From Lepidurus packardi (Eukaryota; Arthropoda; Branchiopoda; Notostraca; Triopsidae): 64,000 nucleotides of DNA. This document shows positions 37,136 through 47,461 of this stretch, piece after piece. Location: the NCBI GenBank assembly GCA_023053545.1, contig JAKZAN010000002.1, positions 2,340,375-2,404,374 of the forward strand, given 5' to 3'. The first letter of the stretch is position 1, and each line of letters begins with the position of its first letter. Position numbers and translations under genes: made by a program. Under the pieces are notes generated by a model that was given only the letters and a program-made list of their open reading frames with translations, did no database searches and was not told the origin of the DNA.

Positions 37136-40120
37136 TCAACGCTGGAGCAACTGTAAAGCCAGCTGCTCCTCATCCTGTAGATCCAAGCCCGAATCAAAAG
37201 TGGCTGATTCCAACTTCCGTTTCTTGGCTTTGACGCTCTTGACGGATTTCTTTTTCCGTTTAGGCTCCACCGCAACGAAATTTTCTTCCTCTTCACTTTC
37301 AGACTCATGATCTCCTTGCTTTGCGCCGTAAATTCGATCAGGATCGGGAAGGGCATCAATAATGTCTGCCACTGACTCGGTAACGCTGTCATCAGATTCA
37401 TAGGCAGCTTCAACGTCTTCTGCTTCTTCTTCCTCAGGCTGAGATGCTTGACGTCGTTCAGCTTTCGCTTTCAGCCTCTCCTCCCTGAAAGAAATTCACA
37501 TCTATTCCGTTCTAACAATAGGAAATTCTAGGATACCTGTGTTTGGCTTTGATTCGAGCTCGGAAAACTTGCTTATCGACTTGATCTTCTTCCCTCAAAA
37601 TCTCCCTGGCTTTCTCGATATTGATTCCACTTGTCGTGTTCAAATCGTCTTCGCCAAACTCGTAATTACGAGCAGCTTCTGTTACTCTTTCTTTGACAGG
37701 ATCAAAAATTCTCTAAAAAAAACAAACAAAAAAACAAGCGATTCACATGAGTGAACTGCTCAATCTGAACCCAACTTACGTCGCCTTCTTCATCGAACTG
37801 AACGTTTTTATTCGCTTTAATCTTCTTTTTCAAGATCCGTTTAGCCACAGCTTCTTTGGTTAGAATACGGTTCTTTTTCTTCTTCTCTTCTTCTAAATCT
37901 TCGTAATCATCATCGCTTAATGCGTGGTCTTTGCGCTTGACCATCAAAATATCCTCATCGCTCTCCTCTAAAATTCAAATATAGTTTAAAAAAAAGACCC
38001 TTAAATTCCGAGGAAACTTTACCAATGCCGAAGTCAAACGTGGTAGTGTCTTTTCCTTGAGCCAGAGCATCCGTGCCTCGTTCAGGTTCGGTACGGGCAT
38101 CATCCGAGTCAGCCTTAGGCTTCTTTAAGCTAATTCCTTGCTTTTGCAAGAAACGAACGCGAGGAGCTACTGCTAAGCCGTAGGATCGTGACAGAGCCTG
38201 TAAATCGATCTGACTGACGTCGAAAACGCTCTTGTCTTTCATAAGGAATGTGGCTTTCATGTATGTAACTAAGGCTCTCTGAGCCATTGCTTTCAATTCT
38301 GCGTCTCGGGCCAACATAGCTTCCAATTTCCTTTGTACGGAAACGAGCTTCCTGGGATTGACTCTACACATAAAAAAATAAATATACAAATAAAACAATT
38401 TAATAAAAATATAAACAAAGAAATAAAGACATTAATAAGTAGGCAGTAATAACGGTGCGGATAAGGAAATCTAGGCTTTCTAGGAAGGAATTATCATATT
38501 TTTTAATGACGAATTCAGAATTTCAGGAAACGTACTCGATTTTATTAATGGGAACTTTGCGTTCTTTCAATCGTTCCAACATAGCTTGCTCTTCCGAAGG
38601 CAATAAGACTAAAAGGGCTTCTCCACCTTGGGTATAGCGAGCTGTTCGTCCCGCTCGATGCACGTACGATGCTGCATCTTCGGGACAATCTAACTGCAAA
38701 ACCCAATTTACGTCAGGAAAATCCAAGCCTCTAGCAGCAATATCTGTTGCGAGCAAAACCGCGTGTTCTTTACGGCAAAATTCCTCATACACTGCCATGC
38801 GTTTAAGCTGGTGAAGACCTCCATGGAGGGCCATGATGGAATAACCTGGTCTGAGTCGACAAAAGGCATGATGTGCGAACCGAACCTATTGAAGTCCAAT
38901 TTACTACAATTTTGTAAATAAATAGCGGAATAATGGAGCGTACTTGTTTACAGCTGGTTAAAAACACGATAGTTTTGTGCTTTCTATGGTTCTTCACAAA
39001 AGACCAGAGCAAATCTATTTTGTGCTCTGCTGGACTGACCATATAGCTCTGTTGTAGGCCTTCTGGAGTGCTATGTTTGGCGTGTTCATGGACTGAAACG
39101 TACATGGGATCCTTCAGACTCAACCGCGCCAAGTCTTTGACAGATCTAAGCAAAGAATAACAAGTTTTTAAGACTAAAGGGCGGCTAAACATGAGTAATT
39201 AAAGGGAACTACTTGGTTTGAGTGGCAGAGAAGAGCAGTGTTTGGCGATTAGGAGGCAAATTCTCGATAATGCCATTCATCGTATGTTGGAAGCCCAAGT
39301 CTAAGCAACGATCCGCTTCGTCAATGACCAGCATTTGCAGAGAAGTGGGATCCAGCAACGGATTTTCGTCCATATGGTGGAGCAAACGTCCAGGCGTGCA
39401 TATCATGATGTTACATTGATGCAAACGTCTCGACTCATATTTCATGTCTTTCCCTCCAATAATGAGGCCAGCAGAGAATTCATGGTGTCTGCCGATTTTT
39501 CTTAAGGTTTCAAAAATCTGGTAGGCGAGTTCCCTCGTAGGGGTTATGATAATAGCGCCTAATCCATCTAATCTCGTCCAACTTTTGCAGTAAAGGATTT
39601 CTAGAATCTGCAATATGAACAGTGAGCATTAGTATGCTTAGTCAACCATCATATCAATACACTCACAAGCTTACCGGTACAAGAAAAGCTAGAGTTTTAC
39701 CACTGCCAGTTTGAGCAGCTCCCAAAACATCTAGCTTCCGCAAAGCTAATCCAATCGCTTCTTTCTGGATATCTGTGGGCACTTTGTAACTGCTATCTGA
39801 CAATCCACGTAATGTTTTCTTGGAAAGGGGGAAATCTCTAAAGTTCTTGATCAAAGACGTGTCGATCTAATAAAACTAACCAGGTTATACCTCTAGTCTT
39901 GACAAACATTCTGAATACAAAAACTCACCGTTTCATATCGACTTTGCAAATCTGTTATTTCCCGTTCTTCTCGCACTCCTGTTTTCACACGTTCTTTGAA
40001 CAATTTAACACGTTCTGTTTTAGTACGTCTCTTTTTCAGTTTGTCACCAGGCAAATCAGTTTCGGAGGTCATTTTCGTCCCAGACACCTCGTGTTCGGCC
40101 ATGCTTGTTTCTTTCACCAT
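37136..40120 (-). CDS. DDX10: DEAD-box ATP-dependent RNA helicase DDX10 (Dbp4/Hca4 family)
   Basis: This nucleolar RNA helicase of the yeast Dbp4 family releases U14 snoRNA during 18S rRNA processing. Nine exons in transcript order: 40120-39929, 39866-39675, 39607-39213, 39145-38944, 38885-38536, 38363-38023, 37967-37780, 37712-37537 and 37484-37136, with all phases consistent, giving 794 residues. Motifs: Walker A AQTGSGKT at 115-122, [12 protein letters not shown] at 224-227, SAT at 255-257 and HRAGRTARY at 403-411. The [11 protein letters not shown]-terminal block and [14 protein letters not shown] after the helicase core are DDX10-specific, as is the charged lysine/glutamate-rich tail ending [16 protein letters not shown]. 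The ATG at 40120 is chosen by analogy. The frame is open to 40252 with another ATG at 40162. The exon 3 donor is a weak GTAGTT. Confidence 0.94.
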
Positions 40121-41037
40121 TTTGCAGGAAAGAACCAATGGGAAGGGACGGTTTTGGCGCATGGAAGCCTCACGTTTAAAACGACGTCCCAAAAGTTCCG
40201 CTACATTCCTATAGTCTTCTCTTTCTAGATCAAAATCTTGGCGTCTTTGCAACGGGGCTCATAATTTTGGACCAATTTGCTCCCGGAAAACTTTTGAGAG
40301 CCTTGATTCAATTTCTTGAGGAACACGAAAAGTTCCCTTGGGAATCATTCATGCTTGAGTTTCAGAGAAACTTTTGGAGGCCAACAAGTTGCCTCCTTCT
40401 CCTTTTGCTCCCGCAACCAAAGTCAAGAATGAAAGCCACCATTTCATCAATCTAAACTGTTTCATTTCTGATTATTACGGTAAATCCAAGATTAGAAACA
40501 CACCAGAAGCCTTGAAACAATCCTTTTCTTCTCTCTTCCTTCCATTCTTTATAATCTTTCCTTTTTGTTAGTTTGTTAGATGCCATGAGAAAATCAAATA
40601 AAAAGAGGACTAGCTAAAAGGAAAGGATTGCACTATAAAGTCTATTAGGCTAGCCTCAGTAGATTACAAAAGAGCCACATTACTATCCATCCCGGGCGAC
40701 AGAATATGAAGGAGCTTTTCCTCACTTTTTAATTTGCATAAAAACAGAGCCAGCAGCAGTATCACTATACGAAAAGAAGTAAAGTTTCAGGTCGAGCCAA
40801 CTTTTGGGCATGGTAAAACTTGGCCACTTCTGATACTTTTAGACTCTTCTCGTCTCTCCTTCGCTTGTCCTTGTTTTTCTTCAGAGGGAAACCCGGATCA
40901 TCGCAGAGCAAATTGAAATAATAACAATCATTTTTGGCCAGACTGAAGAAACAGCAGCGAAGAGGGTGGAGCCCGATGAACATTCGGCCGAATCTCTTAG
41001 AAACGGGGCACAATGTGTCTAATTTGAACACATAACA
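40121..41037. other. Spacer between DDX10 and the 27-kDa-like gene
   Basis: This region holds the DDX10 5' leader or promoter and the 3' flank of the hemolymph-protein-like gene. Open frames here are short and lack recognisable motifs. I see no additional gene. Confidence 0.5.
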
Positions 41038-42103
41038 TTATAAAAAAGACCGTTGCTTCGCAGGTATAGGTAATGGAGGGTATTTTTTATATTTTACGTG
41101 AATTAAGGGTCCGCCAGCTCGTCGCGTATATTGTGCCACAAATTCTGCAGCTTCGGCTCCACATTCGTCAGCCATGGCTCTCGTACTACAAGCCACAAAC
41201 TCGCTGTACGCGCTGTTCTTGCCACAGAAATAAGATTAAAATCGTTAGAGAGCTTAAGTTAATAAATTTGAACGGATTTTTATAGTACCAGCAAGCGTTT
41301 TTGAGCGTGTCGCGGGGCGAAGAGGACACAGAGCGTCGAGTTTCGGTTTCATTGAGCAATTTTCGATAATGCTGGCCGCATTTATGATAGTCGGTCGCAG
41401 TCAAGCGAGAACAGGCTGCGTGTCGAAGAAAATCTAATTTGGCCCCACAATTTTTAGACAGTAATACTAGTCACGGAGCCTTTACCCGAACCGTTTCTTT
41501 TTCTTTTTATAAGCTTTCGAATTACCGTCACGGAAAGGGCCGTCTTGACATAAATCGCCCATCACTTCCACGGATCCGCCAATTAATTTACGGTACAATT
41601 CTTGCTGCTGGAGGTTGAAACAGTGACGGCTGTACTCCTGGATGCAAACGACGCTCATTTCGGTCGCCCTTGTTACAAAAAATTTAATACAATTAAAAGA
41701 AATTTGAAAGCCTTTTCCTATGATACGATTTCCTAGTTTATTATTAGTAAGACAATAGCCGCAGGGGTATTTATTATGATTTTAAACTTTAGGGCGAGTA
41801 ATGAAAGCCTTATACTTGCAGAGAATTTCCAGTTCGTCGTCATTAGCAGCGAACGCTAATGACTGATCGGAGGTGATCGATTGCAAATGGGATAAACACC
41901 GCGTCAGCAATTGTCGACTACAGTTATATGGTAGAGCTCCGTCCTGTCCTGTCGTTTCGCCGCTCGTGAACCAAATCTCCCAAAGAATAGGAATAACTAC
42001 GTTAGAAGATTACAATTTTTAGCTGAAACCGAAATTTAACCGTGACGAAAATAAATGCGTATAAGATCTTCTTACTTAACGAAAAAGCTGCGAGCTTGTA
42101 CAT
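41038..42103 (-). CDS. Secreted 27-kDa hemolymph glycoprotein-like protein (DUF1397-type)
   Basis: Extracellular protein of a family first described from insect hemolymph; its molecular role is unknown. Five small exons with agreeing phases: 42103-42076, 41996-41816, 41668-41526, 41433-41289 and 41212-41038, giving 223 residues. Joining exons 1 and 2 creates a hydrophobic leader (MYKLAAFSLIIPILW...), a good signal peptide, which supports the first exon. The cysteine pattern fits the family: CSRQLLTRCLSHLQ, ELEILCK, HCFNLQQQELYRKLIGGSVE, FLRHAACSRL, YHKCGQHYRKLL, CCAYSEFVACS and CGAEAAEFVAQY. After GGPLI a GTAAAA could act as a donor, so the final 16 or so residues may be replaced by a further exon. 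The gene is head to head with the SH3 adaptor gene. Confidence 0.8.
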
Positions 42104-42788
42104 TGAATTTTTCGGCGAAGAGTTTCCTGCTCCCTTTTTTGTGCTTGTCTGTCTACGCAAAGTTTCTTCCCGACTGAACAAAACCATTTCCCACGATGAA
42201 TACGAATAAAAGGCCCGTAGCGATGACAGGGACTCGGCGCTGATTCGCAATGCGCAGCCCGGAGATATTTCTCGATGTCAGCCTCAGCAATACCCTTTAA
42301 TTCTGACTAGAACTTCCGCTAATAGCTATAAGTGTCTAATAATCAAACAAGTGAGTCGCGTTTCACTTGAAGAGATCGCATCTGGAGCGTAAAAATCACT
42401 ACTGTGCCCGAAATGGAAATCTCCGAGGTAACGGACAGGAAGTTGGCGCCTAAATTTTCCTACTTCGCGGTTCATTAACAGGAATCGGATCGAGCCAAGT
42501 TCTGGTCATCGATTCACCTTCTGAAACGATCCACAATACCGGTTTGAGCTTCCAATTCTAAGCATAACGGACCGGACGCTTCGTCGCCGTAAGGCAAAGG
42601 CAGTCAAGGCAACCCAAACCAAACCCAACAACGAACACTGACTCGAGTAAACTCGGCTTTCTAACGCTTTTAGCCTGCTTTAGCTATGCGCGCATACTTT
42701 GCCTGCAAGTAAACTGTGATTGTGCGTGGAGAAACAAAGTTATCCAGCTCAAAAGCTACCGTATAAGCTGTATCGGATTAACTAAGCC
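42104..42788. other. Head-to-head promoter region of the 27-kDa-like and cindr-like genes
   Basis: These 685 bases separate the proposed divergent start codons. They must hold both promoters if the models are right. No convincing TATA box was found, and no other gene is seen. Confidence 0.45.
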
Positions 42789-45700
42789 ATGGGTAAAAAA
42801 AGAAAGCTTCTTCCACCCTCCCCCCTTTCCCTAAGTCTTTATTTATTTAGTAAGCTGTTACTTGCAGTTGCAAATTAGTAATTTACCCTGTTTTCACACG
42901 TTAAAAAACACCTGTATTAGTTGTACAAACGTAATGATAATCCAAATTCCCGGCCCACCCTGTTGTTTATTCCTTATGTTGCCCTTTTTTTAGAGTGATA
43001 TTGTGTTGTGGGTCATTGTTATGTTGGCTTTTGGGCTTGACCCTATGAAGTATAGATCGGCCCGGATGTAAAATTCCGCTAAATTTGCATATGTGGATTC
43101 ATGGGATGTGTGTGTGTGTGTGTGTGTAAGTGACACGGCATTAGTTGCTCTTTTAACGAAGTGACACGTCGTCGCATTTCATAGCCAATTCTAATTCAAT
43201 TCGGCTACTTAACCTTACACTCCCTAACAAAAACCTTTTCTTTTGAATCAACTGCGGTACCTTTCCAATTCCAACTTATATCACAGCGCTTTTCCCAATA
43301 CGCTCAGGAAAACATAATAAATAGCCAAAAAAGCAAAACAACAACGCAAAAGCACGTTCAGTGACGTTTTCTTTTGTGTCCGCTACTTAATTACAGAGTG
43401 CGGACTGTTCGTATCCGAAGTTGCCGTTACGAACGTTTCTAAACCTTTCCGATATCTGTGCCATCAACATCAAGACGTTTGATTTCACACGGTCTCCAAA
43501 TTATAAAACGAGTATGGGAACCAAACCGTTTAATTTCACATTTTCTGCGCATTTTTGCTTTCTTATTGTAGGCTAATTTCTTTTTAATTATTGAGCTAGA
43601 ACTCGATTATACCGTCCTTAACCCCGCCTCTTGTTTTTTTCAAGCAATATGACTGGTGGAAAATTTCTGAAAGCGTGTATACTAATTATTATAATTTTTT
43701 ACTGCATTATGTCATTTTGTTTTTCTTTCCTTTTTGTTATTTTTTACCTAGTCGAAGCGCTGGTTTTATTCGATTATAAAGCCCAAGCGGAGGATGAACT
43801 CAACTTGCAGAAAGGTGACATAATTAAGCAAATCGTCCAACAAGACGGTGGTTGGTGGGCAGGCACTTTGAATGGATCCAGAGGAGTTTTTCCAGACAAT
43901 TTTGTGCAGGCAAGTTTCAAGTGTGTGAATTTGTTTGCCTGTTTTTTTTGTTTGTTTTGACTTTCCTGTATGCGCAAAGGGTGAAAAAATCTACTTCAGA
44001 AAATGACGATATGAAGAAATCTGTCTTCCCTCCGAAGACACGAGTCAATTAATTACGGATTTGAGGGGCGTTATCGCTCTCCTTCCTGAGCATTAGATAA
44101 ACACACCACCTTACGAGCGAGGGAGCTCAAAATTGTTCAGTGTGTCAGCTTCTGATAAGGATAAGGAAGCGCAGATAAAAAGCTGGAGTTTAGCTAGCAA
44201 CATTTGCTCCTCTACTCTCCCTTTTAGTTGCCTAAATCGTAAATGACCTTTTGTGGATTCCTCAAAACTCTCAGTTTCGTTGAAAATTCCAGTCTTGCGT
44301 GTCCGTTTACGTTTGAAAGATTAGTTTGCTAACCGAGTGGAGCTGGGGTGTTTCTATTTTTTTTTTCTTCCTCCACAACAGGTGATTAAATCCCAGGAAA
44401 TGTCTAGTCCGGCCTCTTCAAATGACAGTGTGATTCGACGCTCAGGTGACTTTATTCTTATTTTCCGAAGGGGAGTGGAGTGTTCTCGTGATTAATCCTC
44501 GTGTAAGAGCTTTTGTGGAAATTAAACTGTGTTGTTCCCCTTTTTTTGTCTTCCAGAACGCGTGCGGAGGTGTCGAGTGCTCTTCAGTTACGCACCTAAT
44601 CACGAAGATGAATTACAACTCGGTGTGGGCGAAGACGTCACTTTCCTGTGCGAAGTGGAGGAAGGTTGGTGGAAAGGGAGCGCTCATGGCAAAGTGGGCG
44701 TGTTCCCGTCCAATTTCGTTACCATGGTGGAAGAGCCAGTCACCACCGCCGAGTCAGCCCATCCAGGCCCTGAATTCACGGCACCAAACCACGCCCCTTC
44801 CGTGGTTACACCCAGCCCAGTTGTCGAAGAAGCACCCAAACTCCCTCCCAAACCAGGTAAATTACTCATAGACTTTATTTTAAGAAAAAGAAAGCCATTA
44901 ATGTATTGCTAATAATGAGGTTACTCGCTTTACGTTTCAGTTTCGTATTTCTGCAGGATATTATTATTATTATTATTACTGAATGTATTATTTAATAAAA
45001 TTATTTTTTTTCAATTATACTATACAATAATTATTTTTTCTTGCTAATAGTGAAGGAACTCGCTCGAGTTTTGTACCCCTATGCTTCTCAGAACGAGGAC
45101 GAGCTGGATTTAAGAGAAGGTGACGTCATCACCTTGCTATCAAGAGATATTGAAGACAAAGGCTGGTGGCGAGGCGAATTAGGAGGCAAGAATGGAGTCT
45201 TTCCTGATAATTTTGTGGAAGTCATTGTGGTCGGAGTAAGTTTTTAATCTAAAAAAAAAACGTATATGCAGAAACTTTATCATTATCTACTTTACTAAAG
45301 CCGGGGTGTTCCGCTTTCTTTGTCATAGAGTGCTAATCACAAGCCTGACCGTCCTGATAAACCTGTTCAGACCGCTACGAAGCGCAGTAGCATCGAAAGT
45401 GCCAAAGGTAGGTCGGAGTTTCGTAAATTTTTTACTGCGAAGATTCTTTCAAGTTTCCTCAAGGATTTCTTTATAACATGCCGTTTTGACTTACAGAAAT
45501 TCCCAGCCCGTCATCTTCCGGTGCTTCTGTACCCAGTAAACCGCTGGTCAACAAGAAACGGTGGCCGCCCATTAGTAATCCACCAGCTGGTGGACACGAA
45601 AGTTTGAGTGATGAGCAAAAGCTGAAAAATCTCAAGCCCAGTCCATCAAGTAAGCGTTTTCCGCCATCAATATTCAAAGGCAGTACGCATAGGTCGTGAA

Positions 45701-47461
45701 AAGCTGCCAAAGCCTTGATTGCAATTGCAACTTTTCTTCACGCCGAGTTTATCATTGCTGTAGATAAGTAAAAGACAAAGGACCAATATCCCTGCGCTAT
45801 ATGCTAACGATACTGTCAATTCTTTACTGTTCTTGCGTTGATTATCGCCATTGATCTCGTCACTATCTACAGTATCTGTAAAGATGGGAGAAAAAGGTAG
45901 ATTACCGTGTCAAAGGGTCTAAAGACGCAACGATGAAACGAGATTTACTGAAAAAAAAACAATTTAAGGTACAACAGCTAATTTAGCCTGAATTTCACCA
46001 TAATATATCTCTTAATTATAAATAAATAATTTAAAATAATAATAGGTCATTAATAACCTTTCTATAGCTATTTTATTTGAAAGAATTAGTAAATTCCCTC
46101 ATATTGTTTTAAATGTAGATTACCGTGTCAAAGGGTCTAAAGACGAAACGAGATTTACTGAAAAAACAATTTAAGGTACAACAGCCTAATCTAGCCTGAA
46201 TTTCACCATAATACAGCTCTTAATTATAAATAAATAATTAAAAAAATAATAGATAATTAATATCCTTTCTATAGCTATGTTTATTCGAAAGAATGAGTAA
46301 ATTCCCTCGTATTGTTTTAAATGTTTGCCTTGTTGTGTAGCGTTAGCATAAATTAATCTAATTATGTCTTTTTAATTCATTTCTTTCTTTTTCGGGTTAG
46401 ATGAATTCCGTCTAATATTTAGTAAGAAAAAATTATTTTAGTGAAATAGGTCATTAATAAGCAGTTAGTTAGTTTTAACCTGCAGGATTTTGTTTAAGCT
46501 GGATTTATATTTATGTTTCGCTCTTATTTACGTCCTTTAATTCATTCGATTTATGTTCATTTTAGGTGATTTCGATCTGGACAGTGTGGAAGTAGCCTCG
46601 GATACACTGCAGCACATCACCGCCAATCGAGTGCGCATGCCTAAACGGCGACCCCCCTCTGCCGCCTTTCTCAAAGAGGAAAACGTGTGGCCGACGAACC
46701 AAGACACCCTTACCGCTGCTCACCACCATCACCCAGCCGAGAAAGAGCTGCTTCCTGTCACTCCCGAAGAGCCACAACCCCCAAGTCTCTTTCCAGAAGA
46801 CCACCAGGACAACAAAGAGCCTCCCCCGAAAGCGAAATCCCCTCCCGTGAAAGCGCCATGGATGGAAGAGCTAAAAAAGAGCCAAGAAAAGCGCCAGCCC
46901 ATTTCGCCCAAATCCGAAGTCCAGCCCACTGTTTCTCACAACAAGACGACTCCACCCCTTGCTGCTAGCAGTACCTTTGACGACAAACCGTCTGTTCCTT
47001 TCAAACCCGTCGTGCATCCCGCACCCAAACCGATTTTACCCAACAATGACAAACCCAGAGTATCATCTTTTGGAAGTGGTTCGCGCTCCAACAGCGTTTT
47101 AAGCACATCGTCCAACAATAGCAGCCATAGTTCTGCTAGTAGTCCCGCCTCCAGCCAACTTCCAGCCGCAGTTAATGTTCCCAATAAGATCCAGAAGCCC
47201 CCGGCGCCAAAAGTGCCACCACTACCGCTATCTAGCGGTCAGGAAACGAACCACGTGGCGTCTTCGCCCTCCCCTGCTAATTCCAACACTTCTTCCAGCG
47301 ATTTGCAGCAAGAAGTGCTCTCGTTGCGTAGTCAAGTTCGCAATTTAGAAGATATGGTTGTGGCACTCAAGAATGAATTGTCGGCTGTGCGACGTACTGT
47401 GGAAGAAGAACGCAAAATGCGATTACTCCGGGAAACGTCCACTCCGACTATTCATTTGTAG
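42789..47461 (+). CDS. cindr: CIN85/CD2AP-family SH3 adaptor (cindr-like)
   Basis: This cytoplasmic adaptor links Cbl-type endocytosis, junction proteins and the actin capping protein. Eight coding exons: 42789-42792, 43752-43909, 44382-44445, 44557-44856, 45051-45235, 45329-45407, 45497-45649 and 46566-47461, giving 612 residues. SH3 domains occupy about 2-55, 80-134 and 177-236, each with the ALYDY-like start, GWW and GVFPDNFV or equivalent end. LQHITANRVRMPKRRPPS (329-346) matches the capping-protein-interaction motif LxHxT..R...RRxP. Proline-rich segments follow, and a coiled coil lies at about 558-602. The first exon contributes only ATGG (GCCATGG|GTAAAA), chosen because it restores the family start MVEALV. 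It is 959 bases upstream and the least certain part. The exon 2 donor is GC rather than GT. Confidence 0.9.
43107..43127. repeat. TG dinucleotide microsatellite
   Basis: About ten TG units in intron 1 of the cindr-like gene. Confidence 0.85.
43910..44381 (+). other. GC-AG intron of the cindr-like gene
   Basis: The exon ends NFVQ at ...GTGCAG and the intron begins GCAAGT, the typical strong consensus of the minor GC-AG intron class. The acceptor CAACAG follows a long pyrimidine tract. The joined protein continues VIKSQEM, as expected after the first SH3 domain of the family. No GT donor nearby keeps the frame and domain end. Confidence 0.75.
45899..46324. repeat. Tandem duplication of a unit of about 210 bases in the last cindr intron
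   Basis: Unit 1 (45899-46116, 218 bases) and unit 2 (46117-46324, 208 bases) both start AGATTACCGTGTCAAAGGGT and end TTGTTTTAAATGT. They differ by small indels (unit 1 has an extra GCAACGAT-like insertion and longer A runs) and scattered substitutions. They abut directly, so this is a recent local duplication. No coding frame is present. Confidence 0.9.

Noticed and set aside
43631-43750. Hydrophobic, membrane-helix-like N-terminal extension before the first SH3 domain of the cindr-like gene
   Set aside because: It is the translation of a T-rich polypyrimidine tract ending in ACCTAG, i.e. the intron 3' end. The family is cytosolic and starts MVEA.
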